Shown here piece by piece: positions 24,458 through 32,894 of a stretch of 64,000 nt of DNA. Origin of the DNA: Mesorhizobium sp. CU3 (GTDB lineage: Bacteria; Pseudomonadota; Alphaproteobacteria; Rhizobiales; Rhizobiaceae). The notes beneath the pieces are model-generated. The model did not search any database and had not been told where the DNA came from. It saw only the letters and a list, made by a program, of their open reading frames with translations. Position 1 is the first letter of the stretch. Each line of letters begins with the position of its first letter. Where the stretch lies: contig NZ_VFWX01000001.1 of assembly GCF_006442965.1 (NCBI RefSeq), forward strand, positions 650,566-714,565, given 5' to 3'. The position numbers and the translations under genes are program-made.

Positions 24458-24955
24458 GGTCGTTCTGTCCGGGCGAGCGTTGATCCGGCGTCGCGGGTGC
24501 TTCTCCAGAAAGACCCGTCGGCGTGTCGACGACCGGACCTGCCTGTCTCGCCGTGCATGGCAGCCGGCCGGATCGACCACCAAGCATTTAGGACTTGGAA
24601 TTGCCCGAATTAGGGTCTTTGGCCGACCTTACGAAGATTTAATTCGCTGAGCACCGATCAGTCGAACACCAGTCACCGGATCGGGGAGCGGCGGCTGCCG
24701 AAGTTCAAAGCAGTCGGAAGGTGGCCAGCAGAAAGCAATCGCAGGCGATCCGACTGCCCTTATGTCGGAATGCAGCGGGCTCCAGAGGGTGCAAAGATTA
24801 TTTTTATTTAATGATCGTCTGCGGCGACACCGACCTAGATTGGCATGACGGGCTGAGAACTGCCGGCGATGAAAACCCAATCGCGACTCGACGGAACTGG
24901 ACAGCCTGATATCCGGAGGGCGGCTCACGCCCCCTCCACATGACAGGAGGCGCAA
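24458..24955. other. Divergent intergenic region upstream of degP-like gene and a secreted protein
   Basis: About 500 bases without a gene I can support. A short open frame around 24811-24909 has no ribosome binding site and no recognisable features. The region should hold the promoter of the protease on the minus strand and of the small secreted protein on the plus strand. Nothing else stands out. Confidence 0.5.
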
Positions 24956-25414
24956 ATGCACTCTTTCATCCTCAAATCGGCGCTCGCCGCAATGCTTGTC
25001 TCGCTGCCGCTGGCAACGGCTTCCGCGGCTTCGCACGGCCATGGCGGGAACGGACCACATGCGTCGGGCCCGGTTTTCGGCGATCCCGACGGCGTCTTTC
25101 CCGACGATCCGGCCTATATGCGGGACTTTTACGGCTATCCGGCTCCTTCGACGCCGGTCACCATACAGAGCGGCCGTTTCGACACAGTTCTCGGCGACTT
25201 GCGCGCCGCGGACAGCCGCGTCGCGGCGGACCGGGACCATCAGCGTCTGAGCGCGGCACAGGCGCGCGCGCTCGGTGCGCAAATCGACGCCATCCGCGGC
25301 GAGGCCGTCAGGACGGTCGACCGGGACGGCGGCAGACTGCCCGCCCCGCAATATGACGCCCTGATGCGCCGGATCCACGGTCTCGACCAGGCCATCGATC
25401 GGGATGCGGCCTGA
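24956..25414 (+). CDS. Secreted hypothetical protein, His/Gly-rich N-terminus
   Basis: A 152-residue protein with a strong ribosome binding site (ACAGGAGG, 6 bases before ATG) and a signal peptide (residues 1-24, SALAAMLVSLPLATASAA). The mature protein begins SHGHGGNGPHASG, a possible metal-binding His-rich stretch. Then comes a helical C-terminal half (FDTVLGDLRAADSRVAADRDHQRLSAAQARALGAQID, about residues 80-120) that may form a coiled coil. I do not recognise a family. It stands alone between divergent and convergent neighbours. Confidence 0.75.
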   Translation: MHSFILKSALAAMLVSLPLATASAASHGHGGNGPHASGPVFGDPDGVFPDDPAYMRDFYGYPAPSTPVTIQSGRFDTVLGDLRAADSRVAADRDHQRLSAAQARALGAQIDAIRGEAVRTVDRDGGRLPAPQYDALMRRIHGLDQAIDRDAA

Positions 25415-25504
25415 TCCATAGCCATGATAGTGCGATAAAATAATCCATGCCGCCCAGACCGCTCGTCGGCTTGGGCGGCGCGAATCGATTTCCGTGTCTT
25501 AACT

Positions 25505-26239
25505 TCAGATGCCGCCGTTGCGCCTGAGATAGCCTGTCGCGATCTCGCGCATGCGCGCGCCGTCGAAGCTCGGCCCGTGGCCGCCATGGCCGATACGGAT
25601 CGGCAGGTCGAGCAGCCGTTGCATGGTGCGGCGGTAGTCGGCCTTGTTGGAATCCGCCAGGTCGTCGATCAGCCAACTGTCGTATATGGCGTCGCCGCTG
25701 AAGAACCGGCCATCGGCCTCGTCGAACAGCGCGATCGAATCCGGCGAATGTCCTGGAAGATGCAGCACGCGGAACTGCCTGTCGCCGAGATCGACGACAT
25801 CGCCCTCGTCCAGCACGCGTGTGAGCGGCGCCGGCGGAATGCGATAATTAGCCGCCTTCCAATCCGGCGCCGGCAGTTTGGAGACGGCGCCGTCGAGATT
25901 GTGGAACATGTAGGCGTAGGTGACGGCATCATCCATGTCGTCGAAGCGCGCCGCGCTCATCTTCGGCCCCATGCGCAACGGGAACTCGTGCAGCGAGCCG
26001 ACATGGTCGAGGTGGATATGGGTTGCGACGACAATCAGCGGCTTGCCGGCCGGCGTGTCGATTTCCGGCGCCAGCGGGCAGATGCCTATGCCGGTGTCGA
26101 CCAGAAGGTCGGCGTCGCGACCCCTGAGATGCCACATATTGGCGCGCACGAAATCATGCACGAAAGGCTCGGTCAGCATCGTCGTTGAAGCATCGACAAC
26201 CGCCTTGCCGAACCAGTCCCCCACCACCAGTTCGCCCAT
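25505..26239 (-). CDS. MBL-fold metallo-hydrolase
   Basis: A 244-residue metallo-beta-lactamase-fold enzyme. The metal motif is THIHLDHVGS (HxHxDH), with further ligands in LPGHSPDSIAL and FSGDAIYDSW. The C-terminal HGGHGPSFDGARMREIATGY is also typical. Substrate unknown; glyoxalase-II-like or lactonase-like activities are possible. Its ATG overlaps the stop of the phosphofructokinase gene by one base (TGATG), so the two form an operon. Confidence 0.88.
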   Translation of the reverse strand: MGELVVGDWFGKAVVDASTTMLTEPFVHDFVRANMWHLRGRDADLLVDTGIGICPLAPEIDTPAGKPLIVVATHIHLDHVGSLHEFPLRMGPKMSAARFDDMDDAVTYAYMFHNLDGAVSKLPAPDWKAANYRIPPAPLTRVLDEGDVVDLGDRQFRVLHLPGHSPDSIALFDEADGRFFSGDAIYDSWLIDDLADSNKADYRRTMQRLLDLPIRIGHGGHGPSFDGARMREIATGYLRRNGGI

Positions 26240-27405
26240 CAGACGAACGGCTTCCCGACCTTGTACTTTTCCGGCACCAAGCGCTTCAGATAAGCCATGC
26301 CGGCTTCCGAAAGCTGGTTGACGTCGGGCTTCATGAAATCGTCGGGCATGTGGCGCGTCTTGCCGGCTACGGCCTTCAGCGGCACCTTCTTCAGCACCGT
26401 CTTCGAGCCATCATACTGGATCGCCACCGAGCCGCCGCCCTCGGCGGCGACGCCGACGGCGAAAGCGCCGGCATCGAAGGCTTCCTGGGCGTCGACGGCG
26501 CTGATGGCGCCGACATAGCCGCGCGGCATATAACCCAGCGCATCGACGCGCGCGCGCTTGCCCGGCAGGCCTTCGGCCAGCGCCCGTTCAAGCGCCGCTG
26601 GCAGGTCGCTGCCCGAGAGCTTGACGTTGCCGTGTTGGTCGCGCTCGAGCTTTTCCGGTGGCACCAGGCTTTCGACCAGCGCCTTGCCGTCGGCGGTGCT
26701 GACGCCTTCGGAGACGGCGACGATGCAGCGCTTGTGGCGGTCCAGCGTTTCGCGCACCTCATCGATGAAGCGCTTGGCCGAGAAGGCGCGTTCCGGCAGA
26801 TAGACCAGATGCGGACCGCTGTCGGGGTCGAGCTGCCAAGCGGCCGCGGCGGCGGTCAGGAAGCCGGCATGCCGGCCCATGACGATACCGACATAGATGC
26901 CGGGCAGCGCGCGGAAATCGAGATCGACCGACAGGAAGGCGCCGGCGACGAATTCGGCCGCCGAGATGAAGCCCGGCGTGTGGTCGTTTTCCTCGAGGTC
27001 GTTGTCGATGGTCTTCGGCGCATGCACGAAGGCGATCGAGCCGCCGGCCGCATCGGTCAGGATCTGCTGCGTGCCCGAGGTGTCGTTGCCGCCGATATAG
27101 ATGAAGGCATCGGCGCCGGCCTTCTTCAACCCGTTGAGGATGACCTCGCAATAGGCGGCGTCCGGCTTGTCGCGGGTGGAGCCGAGGGCTGCGCTCGGCG
27201 TACCGGCGATCAGCCTGAGCCGATCCTCGGGGATGGCGGAGAGATCGACATAATTGCCATCGCGGATGCCGCGCACGCCATGGATCGAGCCCAGAACCTT
27301 GGCGCCGGGATGGCGCTTGCGGATCTCCAGCGTGGCGCCGACGACCGTCTGGTTGATGACGGCGGTCGGGCCGCCGCCCTGCGCGATGACGAAAGTTCCG
27401 GCCAT
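26239..27405 (-). CDS. pfp: 6-phosphofructokinase, probably PPi-dependent
   Basis: A 388-residue protein of the PfkA superfamily. The phosphoryl-donor loop reads YIGGNDTSGT (about 98-107), where an Asp replaces the Gly of ATP-dependent enzymes, a hallmark of PPi-dependent ones. The catalytic loop PKTIDNDLEEND (about 129-140) has Asp in TIDND, and the sugar-phosphate loop VGIVMGRHAGFL is present. It would interconvert fructose 6-phosphate and fructose 1,6-bisphosphate with pyrophosphate, reversible and relevant to gluconeogenesis in rhizobia that lack ATP-PFK. It is coupled to the metallo-hydrolase gene. The upstream region carries two palindromic repeats. Confidence 0.87.
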   Translation of the reverse strand: MAGTFVIAQGGGPTAVINQTVVGATLEIRKRHPGAKVLGSIHGVRGIRDGNYVDLSAIPEDRLRLIAGTPSAALGSTRDKPDAAYCEVILNGLKKAGADAFIYIGGNDTSGTQQILTDAAGGSIAFVHAPKTIDNDLEENDHTPGFISAAEFVAGAFLSVDLDFRALPGIYVGIVMGRHAGFLTAAAAAWQLDPDSGPHLVYLPERAFSAKRFIDEVRETLDRHKRCIVAVSEGVSTADGKALVESLVPPEKLERDQHGNVKLSGSDLPAALERALAEGLPGKRARVDALGYMPRGYVGAISAVDAQEAFDAGAFAVGVAAEGGGSVAIQYDGSKTVLKKVPLKAVAGKTRHMPDDFMKPDVNQLSEAGMAYLKRLVPEKYKVGKPFV

Positions 27406-27420
27406 GCTTTTTGTCTCCCT

Positions 27421-27471
27421 AGAGCATGATGCCGAAAAGTGTGAAGCGGTTTTCGGACGACATCATGCTCT
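27421..27471. repeat. Dispersed palindromic repeat, AGAGCATGATG type
   Basis: AGAGCATGATG at the left end pairs with CATCATGCTCT at the right, with CCGAAAAGTG and AGCGGTTTTCGG inside. This is the common rhizobial intergenic palindrome. It aligns with the copies at 14772-14820 and 15825-15873 through the AAAAGTG...AGCGG core. Confidence 0.8.
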
Positions 27472-27484
27472 ATTTCTTTGATTT

Positions 27485-27534
27485 GGAGACGGATTCAGAT
27501 TTCAGGTCGAACAGACCTGAAATCATCCGTCTCC
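27485..27534. repeat. Two-tier inverted repeat next to the dispersed palindrome
   Basis: Outer arms GGAGACGGAT and ATCCGTCTCC enclose inner arms ATTTCAGGTC and GACCTGAAAT, with a GAACA loop. The 50-base element can fold into a long hairpin and lies between the L,D-transpeptidase stop and the phosphofructokinase start. I recall similar elements from other Mesorhizobium intergenic regions. Confidence 0.7.
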
Positions 27535-27633
27535 AGGCGAAGGTTTTCACGGCACCTTGGCCTGTCTTGCGGCATCGCGCAACGGGAGAAACGGTATCTT
27601 GGAAGGAGTGGCCGGACAGGCCGCCCGACAGGA

Positions 27634-28404
27634 TCAGACCACGACGACGGGGTTCTTCTTGGAAACGCGGCTGTAGAGGTCGATGATGTCCTGGTTGATC
27701 AGCCGCACGCAGCCCGACGACATCGCCTGGCCGATGCTCCACCATTCGGGCGAGCCGTGGATGCGGTAGCCGGTGTCCTTGCCGTCCTGATAGATGTAAA
27801 GCGCACGCGCGCCGAGCGGATTTGTGAGGCCGCCGGGCTGGCCGCCCTGCCACTTCACCAGTTCCGGCTTGCGCTGGATCATCTCCGGCGGCGGCGTCCA
27901 GACCGGCCATTCGCGGCCATATTGGATGTTGGCGCGGCCCGACCAGCGGAAGCCGTCCTTGCCGATGCCGACGCCGTAGCGGATGGCGTCGCCGCCCGGC
28001 TGTACGAGATAGAGCATGCGCTCCTTGAGATGCACGACGATGGTGCCGGGCGCCTCGCCGGTCTTGTCGACGACGATCTGGCGGCGGAATTCCGGCTTGA
28101 CCTTCTGCCACGGCACCGCCGGCACATTGAAGCCGCCATCAGTCAGCGAGGCATACATGACATCCGGACCGGTGATGTTCTTGTCGACGCTGATCGCCGG
28201 GCGCATCGGCGGCACTGAACCGGTGACGGTGTTGTCGAGCTGCATCTGCGGCAAGTCGAGCGTCTCGGTGGTGCTGCAGCCGGCAACGCCCAGTAGCGCC
28301 AAGGCGCCAGCGCCAGAGAGCAGGGCGCGGCGGGAAAGCTGAATTTCGGTATCGATTGCGACGCCATTCGAAGGCGGCGTCAGACTTTGCGGCAACTCGC
28401 GCAT
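27634..28404 (-). CDS. L,D-transpeptidase (YkuD domain) lipoprotein
   Basis: A 256-residue protein. The N-terminal region holds LSRRALLSGAGALALLGVAGC, a twin-arginine-like pair followed by a lipobox with Cys at about residue 43, so it may be exported folded and lipidated. The YkuD domain covers about 130-256 (IVVDKTGEAPGTIVVHLKERMLYLV). The catalytic motif is RIHGSPEWWS and SSGCVRLINQDI, with the nucleophile Cys in SGC. Such enzymes form 3-3 cross-links in peptidoglycan or attach proteins to it. The ATG at 28404 was preferred to 28458, since the extra residues are not conserved-looking. Confidence 0.9.
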   Translation of the reverse strand: MRELPQSLTPPSNGVAIDTEIQLSRRALLSGAGALALLGVAGCSTTETLDLPQMQLDNTVTGSVPPMRPAISVDKNITGPDVMYASLTDGGFNVPAVPWQKVKPEFRRQIVVDKTGEAPGTIVVHLKERMLYLVQPGGDAIRYGVGIGKDGFRWSGRANIQYGREWPVWTPPPEMIQRKPELVKWQGGQPGGLTNPLGARALYIYQDGKDTGYRIHGSPEWWSIGQAMSSGCVRLINQDIIDLYSRVSKKNPVVVV

Positions 28405-28633
28405 GCACCAAACCCTACGCTGCCGGCGGGAAGCACGGTCCGGCCGGATCGCAGGCATTTTCGCCAGTCATGGTTGAAAAAGCGTGAAAGCCCCGCCCGC
28501 AGGCTTAACCCTAACGAGCCGTTGCACACGTGCAGGATCCAGCAGTTCGGCGTCGAGGATTTTTCCGACGGCCTCTTTACAATCGCGACGACCCCAGGAT
28601 TTATCCTGTTCTTTGCGCTCAAGGAGTAAGGAA

Positions 28634-29257
28634 ATGTCCTTCGAAAACTGGGCTGCCTTTGCCGCCGCCTCTTCCATCCTGCTCGTCATCCCAGGCCCGA
28701 CGATCCTTCTGGTCGTCTCCTATGCGCTCGGCCAAGGCTGGCGCACGGCGCTGCCGATGGCGGTCGGCGTGGCGCTCGGCGACTTCACCGCGATGACGCT
28801 GTCTATGCTGGGCATCGGCGCGCTGCTCGCAGCCTCGGCCACGGTGTTCACCGTGCTCAAGGTGATCGGCGCTGGCTACCTGATCTATCTCGGCATAAAG
28901 CTGTTCCGCGCCGGCGGCGCGCTGAAGGCGGAGCCGCGCACCGACGCGGTGTCGGCGGCGAGGATGATGGCGCATGCCTGGCTGGTCACCGCGCTCAACC
29001 CGAAGAGCATCACCTTCTTCGTCGCCTTCCTGCCGCAGTTCCTCGACCGGCATGCCGATTTCTGGCCGCAGATGCTGATCTTCGAGACGACCTTCCTGAC
29101 GCTGGCCTTCGCCAATGCGTTCGGCTACGCGCTCGTGGCCTCGCGCGCTCGCGCCATCGTGCGCAACGAGAAGGCGATCCGCATCTTCAACCGGACCGGC
29201 GGCACGCTGCTGGTCGGCGCCGGCATCGCCACGGTGGCGATGCGCTCGGGGAGTTGA
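28634..29257 (+). CDS. LysE/RhtB-family exporter
   Basis: A 207-residue inner-membrane protein with about six hydrophobic segments. The N-terminal signature SSILLVIPGPTILLVVSYALGQGW contains the PGP motif of LysE/RhtB translocators, and NPKSITFFVAFLPQF in the middle is also diagnostic. It exports amino acids or similar small compounds; the substrate is unknown. The ATG follows AAGGAGTAAGG, a good ribosome binding site, which sets the start over an upstream open frame. It is probably monocistronic. Confidence 0.92.
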   Translation: MSFENWAAFAAASSILLVIPGPTILLVVSYALGQGWRTALPMAVGVALGDFTAMTLSMLGIGALLAASATVFTVLKVIGAGYLIYLGIKLFRAGGALKAEPRTDAVSAARMMAHAWLVTALNPKSITFFVAFLPQFLDRHADFWPQMLIFETTFLTLAFANAFGYALVASRARAIVRNEKAIRIFNRTGGTLLVGAGIATVAMRSGS

Positions 29258-29360
29258 GGCCGAGAGCGCGCATCGCCTCGTTGTTCGATTGGCGGCCAGA
29301 CTGACGATGCTCTAGGATCGGAGCCTCGACAACGTATCTGCGACCATCGAAGGACACGGC

Positions 29361-30686
29361 ATGACGGTGAAGGACGCATTCGGCCTGAGCTATTCGGGCG
29401 CGACCGATGTCGGTTTGTCGTCCTACGCCAAAGCCGTGCACGAGCTGCAGTGCTTCATCGGCGATCCGGTGGGTTCCATCGACCGCGCCATCGCGGATGA
29501 TCCGGCCTTCGTCATGGCGCATGTCTTCAAGGGCTATCTGTTCGGGCTCGCCACCGAGCGCGACGCTTCGGCGGTTGCCCGGGCAAGCTATGAGGCGGCG
29601 CTGCCATTGGCGGCGACCGCGCGCGAACAGGCGCATGTGGCGGCGCTCGGCCATCTCGCCGACGGCCGCTGGCATGACGCCGCCCGCCTGCTGGAGGACA
29701 TCGCCATCGACAATCCGCTCGATGCGCTGGCGTTGCAGGTCGGGCACCAGATCGACTTCTTCACCGGCAATGCCCGCATGCTGCGCGACCGCATTGGACG
29801 GGCGCTGCCGGCCTGGCAAAAAACCATGCCGGGTTACCACGCCATCCTCGGCATGCAGGCCTTCGGACTGGAGGAAATGGGCGACTATGCCCGCGCCGAG
29901 AGCTTCGGCCGGCAGGCGATCGAGATCGAGCCACGCGACGGCTGGGCGCAGCATGCCGTCGCGCACGTCATGGAAATGCAAAGCCGACAAAGAGACGGCA
30001 TCGCCTGGATGCGCGCCAACCCCGAGGCATGGACGAAGGAAAGCTTCCTCCAGGTCCACAATTGGTGGCATCTGGCGCTGTTCCACTACGATCTCGGCGA
30101 GATCGACGAGGTGCTGAAACTCTATGACGGGCCGATCTTCGGCGCGCGCTCGACGCTGGCGCTGAACATGGTCGACGCCTCGGCGATCCTGTGGCGGCTT
30201 TATCTCGGCGGCGCCGATGTCGGCGACCGCTGGCAGGCGCTCGCAGCGAACTGGGCGCCGAAGGCGGGAGCCGGGAATTACGCCTTCAACGACGCACATG
30301 CGATGATGGCCTTTGTCGGCGCCGGGCTGGACGCGCCGGCTAAAACGCTGATCGAGGCGCAACGCGAGGCGATGCGGAGCGGTGACGACAACGCCGCCTT
30401 CACCCGCGATGTCGGCCATCCGCTGACCTTGGCCATCAAGGCGTTCGGCGAAGGCAATCATGCCGAAACCGTGCGGCTGATCCGGCCGATCCGCTCGATC
30501 GCGCACCGCTTCGGCGGCAGCCATGCGCAACGCGACGTGATCGACCTGACACTGATCGAAGCGGCGCTGCGCGCCGGCGACACGGCGCTGGCGCGGGCGC
30601 TGACGGCGGAGCGGCAGCTGGCGCGGCCGGACAGCCCGCTGTCGGCGCTGTTCCTGCGGCGCGCCGCCGATTTGCCTGACAATTGA
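29361..30686 (+). CDS. TPR protein related to TTC38
   Basis: A 441-residue soluble protein composed of helical repeats. It resembles the tetratricopeptide repeat protein 38 family in lacking classical signatures but showing ARASYEAALPLAATAREQAHVAAL, MGDYARAESFGRQAIEIEPRDGWAQHAVAHVMEMQ and HNWWHLALFHYDLGEIDEVLKLYDGP in separate segments. The conserved WAQHAVAHV and NWWHLALF stretches are typical of the family. No enzymatic role is known; members may act as scaffolds. There is no obvious operon partner, though xylB follows after 82 bases on the same strand. Confidence 0.8.
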   Translation: MTVKDAFGLSYSGATDVGLSSYAKAVHELQCFIGDPVGSIDRAIADDPAFVMAHVFKGYLFGLATERDASAVARASYEAALPLAATAREQAHVAALGHLADGRWHDAARLLEDIAIDNPLDALALQVGHQIDFFTGNARMLRDRIGRALPAWQKTMPGYHAILGMQAFGLEEMGDYARAESFGRQAIEIEPRDGWAQHAVAHVMEMQSRQRDGIAWMRANPEAWTKESFLQVHNWWHLALFHYDLGEIDEVLKLYDGPIFGARSTLALNMVDASAILWRLYLGGADVGDRWQALAANWAPKAGAGNYAFNDAHAMMAFVGAGLDAPAKTLIEAQREAMRSGDDNAAFTRDVGHPLTLAIKAFGEGNHAETVRLIRPIRSIAHRFGGSHAQRDVIDLTLIEAALRAGDTALARALTAERQLARPDSPLSALFLRRAADLPDN

Positions 30687-30724
30687 CCCGAAGCGGATCT
30701 TGCCGTAAAAACTGGCCAAGCCAG

Positions 30725-30747
30725 ATTTTTTCGAGATCCGAAAAAAT
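30725..30747. promoter_or_regulatory. AT-rich inverted repeat upstream of xylB
   Basis: ATTTTTTCG at 30725-30733 pairs with CGAAAAAAT at 30739-30747 around AGATC. It lies 22 bases upstream of the xylB ATG and 39 bases after the TPR gene stop. It could be a weak terminator or an operator for a xylose regulator; sequence alone does not decide. Confidence 0.4.
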
Positions 30748-30768
30748 TAATGGCAATGGGAGGATATC

Positions 30769-32223
30769 ATGTATCTCGGCCTCGACCTGGGCACCTCGGG
30801 CGTCAAGGCGCTGCTGATCGACGACGGCCAGAAGGTCGTCGGTTCCGGCCACGGCTCGCTCGATGTCTCGCGGCCGCATCCCGGCTGGTCGGAGCAGGAC
30901 CCGGCGCATTGGGTCGAGGCCTGCGAGACGGCGATCGCCGAATTGAAGGCGGCGCATCCCAAGGAACTTGCGGCGGTCAGGGGCATCGGCCTGTCCGGCC
31001 AGATGCATGGCGCGACCTTGCTCGATACCGCTGACAATGTGTTGCGTCCCTGCATCCTGTGGAACGACACCCGCAGCCATGCCGAGGCGGCGGCGCTCGA
31101 TGCCGATCCGCGCTTCCGTAAGCTCACCGGCAACATCGTCTTCCCGGGCTTCACGGCGCCGAAGCTCGCCTGGGTGAAGAACAACGAGCCGGTCCTCTTC
31201 GCCAAGGTCGCCAAGGTGCTGTTGCCCAAGGATTTCCTGCGGCTCTGGCTGACCGGCGAGCATATTTCGGAAATGTCGGATTCGGCCGGCACCTCCTGGC
31301 TCGATGTCGGCCAGCGTCGCTGGTCCTCCGAGTTGCTGGCGGCGACATCGCTCGACGAGAAGCACATGCCGTCGTTGGTCGAAGGCACGGCCAAGGCCGG
31401 CGCCTTGCGCGGCGAGCTGGCTTCCAAGTGGGGCATCGCGGCGGGCACCCCGGTTGCCGGCGGCGCCGGCGACAATGCGGCCTCGGCCTGCGGCATGGGC
31501 ACGGTCGGCGCCGGCCATGCCTTCGTGTCGCTCGGCACGTCGGGCGTGCTGTTTGCGGCCAATGCCTCCTATTTGCCCAATCCCGAAAGCGCGGTGCACA
31601 CCTTCTGCCACGCGCTGCCCGCTACCTGGCATCAGATGGGCGTCATCCTGTCGGCCACGGATTCGCTGAACTGGCTGTCCGAGATCACCGGCAAAAGCGC
31701 CGGCGACCTGACCGGCGAGTTGGGCGACGCGCTGAAGGCGCCGACGGGCGTCACTTTCCTGCCGTATCTGTCGGGCGAGCGCACGCCGCACAATGATTCC
31801 GCCATTCGTGGCTCGTTCACCGGGCTGGCGCACGAATCGAGCCGCGCCGTGCTGACGCAAGCCGTGCTCGAAGGCGTCGCCTTCGCGTTCCGCGACAGCC
31901 TGGAAGCGCTGAGGAAGGCCGGCACGACGCTGACCAGGGTAACCGCCATCGGCGGCGGCTCGCGCTCGCGCTACTGGCTGAAGGCGATCGCCACCGCGCT
32001 GCAGGTGCCGGTCGATATTCCGGCCGACGGCGATTTCGGCGCGGCGTTTGGCGCGGCGAGGCTGGGGTTGATTGCCGCGACAGGGGCTGATCCGCTGGCG
32101 GTGTGCACAGCGCCGAGGACGGACGCCACTGTCGAGCCGGATGCTGGGCTTGGCGGGGCTTATGCGGATGCCTATCAGCGCTATCGGGCGCTTTATCCGG
32201 CGATCCGGGCGGTAACTGCGTGA
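30769..32223 (+). CDS. xylB: Xylulokinase
   Basis: A 484-residue FGGY kinase. The first ATP-binding motif is YLGLDLGTSGVKALLID (residues 2-18). The FGGY substrate signature ARGIGLSGQMHGATL-type block reads GIGLSGQMHG here, and a second phosphate motif is GGAGDNAASACGMG. GGGSRSRYWLKAIA closes the ATP site. It phosphorylates D-xylulose to xylulose 5-phosphate, the second step after xylose isomerase, whose gene lies 0.7 kb downstream. GGGAGG precedes the ATG. The full length is normal for XylB. Confidence 0.93.
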   Translation: MYLGLDLGTSGVKALLIDDGQKVVGSGHGSLDVSRPHPGWSEQDPAHWVEACETAIAELKAAHPKELAAVRGIGLSGQMHGATLLDTADNVLRPCILWNDTRSHAEAAALDADPRFRKLTGNIVFPGFTAPKLAWVKNNEPVLFAKVAKVLLPKDFLRLWLTGEHISEMSDSAGTSWLDVGQRRWSSELLAATSLDEKHMPSLVEGTAKAGALRGELASKWGIAAGTPVAGGAGDNAASACGMGTVGAGHAFVSLGTSGVLFAANASYLPNPESAVHTFCHALPATWHQMGVILSATDSLNWLSEITGKSAGDLTGELGDALKAPTGVTFLPYLSGERTPHNDSAIRGSFTGLAHESSRAVLTQAVLEGVAFAFRDSLEALRKAGTTLTRVTAIGGGSRSRYWLKAIATALQVPVDIPADGDFGAAFGAARLGLIAATGADPLAVCTAPRTDATVEPDAGLGGAYADAYQRYRALYPAIRAVTA

Positions 32224-32229
32224 GTCAGC

Positions 32230-32399
32230 GCGAGGCCCCCCTCTCTGGCCTGCCGGGCATCTCCCCCTCGTGGGGGGAGATTGGCAGTTTTGGCGCCTCG
32301 CTTATTCCTGCAACGTTGATGGTTGGGGAAGGCCTGCGTGACAATCAATCTCCCCCCTTGAGGGGGAGATTGCCGGCAGGCCAGAGAGGGGGGCCTCGC
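32230..32399. repeat. MITE-like element with 27-base perfect inverted ends
   Basis: Bases 32230-32256 (GCGAGGCCCCCCTCTCTGGC...) are the exact reverse complement of 32373-32399. Nested inside are CTCCCCCTCGTGGGGGGAG and CTCCCCCCTTGAGGGGGAG, each a short hairpin. The element fills the gap between the convergent xylB and NTF2-like genes. I recall the ctctggcctgccgg motif as a frequent Mesorhizobium intergenic repeat. Confidence 0.8.
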
Positions 32400-32420
32400 A
32401 CCCAACCTAACAGCGGAAAC

Positions 32421-32789
32421 TCACTGCGCCGGCACCTTGTCCAAAAACCCGGTGATGCTCTTCAGCCGCCCGTTCTCGATGACGCCGATATCCGTTCCCT
32501 CGATGACGGACTCGACACCTTCCGGCCCGAGATTCCACGAGAAGCGGATCCTGTCGCCAAACCCATCCGGCTGACCCTTCAGCGAAAACCTGAAGCCGGC
32601 GAAACGCTGTTGGACGCCATCGATAAGGGCCGCGATGCCGTCATGGCCGTCGCCCTGCATGACCGGGTCGCGGTAGCTGACATCGCTGGTGAAGGCCGCT
32701 TCGAGCAAAGCCTTGCGGCGGGTCGCGTCGCTCTCGTTCCAGGCGGTGATGTAGTTGCGGGCAATGGTGTTGAGGTCGGTCATTGTCAT
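32421..32789 (-). CDS. SnoaL/NTF2-like family protein
   Basis: A 122-residue cone-shaped alpha+beta protein. It reads ARNYITAWNESDATRRKALLEAAFTSDVSYRDP at the start, the common opening of SnoaL-like polyketide-cyclase-fold proteins, then HDGIAALIDGVQQRFAGFRF. Members include isomerases, dehydratases and non-catalytic binding proteins, so no reaction can be given. Two starts are possible six bases apart (32789 and 32783). It is transcribed divergently from xylA, with 105 bases between. Confidence 0.82.
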   Translation of the reverse strand: MTMTDLNTIARNYITAWNESDATRRKALLEAAFTSDVSYRDPVMQGDGHDGIAALIDGVQQRFAGFRFSLKGQPDGFGDRIRFSWNLGPEGVESVIEGTDIGVIENGRLKSITGFLDKVPAQ

Positions 32790-32894
32790 GTTCCTTCGTT
32801 GGATCGTTTCGACATGACCCTTTTCGCCCCGCCAAAGAGTGAAACCAATTACGCCTGAGGTAATCGGGCCGAACATCCGGAGAGGAAGGAAACC

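Noticed and set aside
24629..25378. Minus-strand open frame of about 250 codons opposite the small secreted protein
   Set aside because: The plus-strand gene has a strong ribosome binding site and signal peptide; the minus-strand translation shows no motif.
30725..30747. Operator for a xylose regulator before xylB
   Set aside because: The inverted repeat is only nine A/T-rich bases per arm and could equally be a terminator; no xylR is in the window. I list it as a feature with low confidence and make no finding of it.
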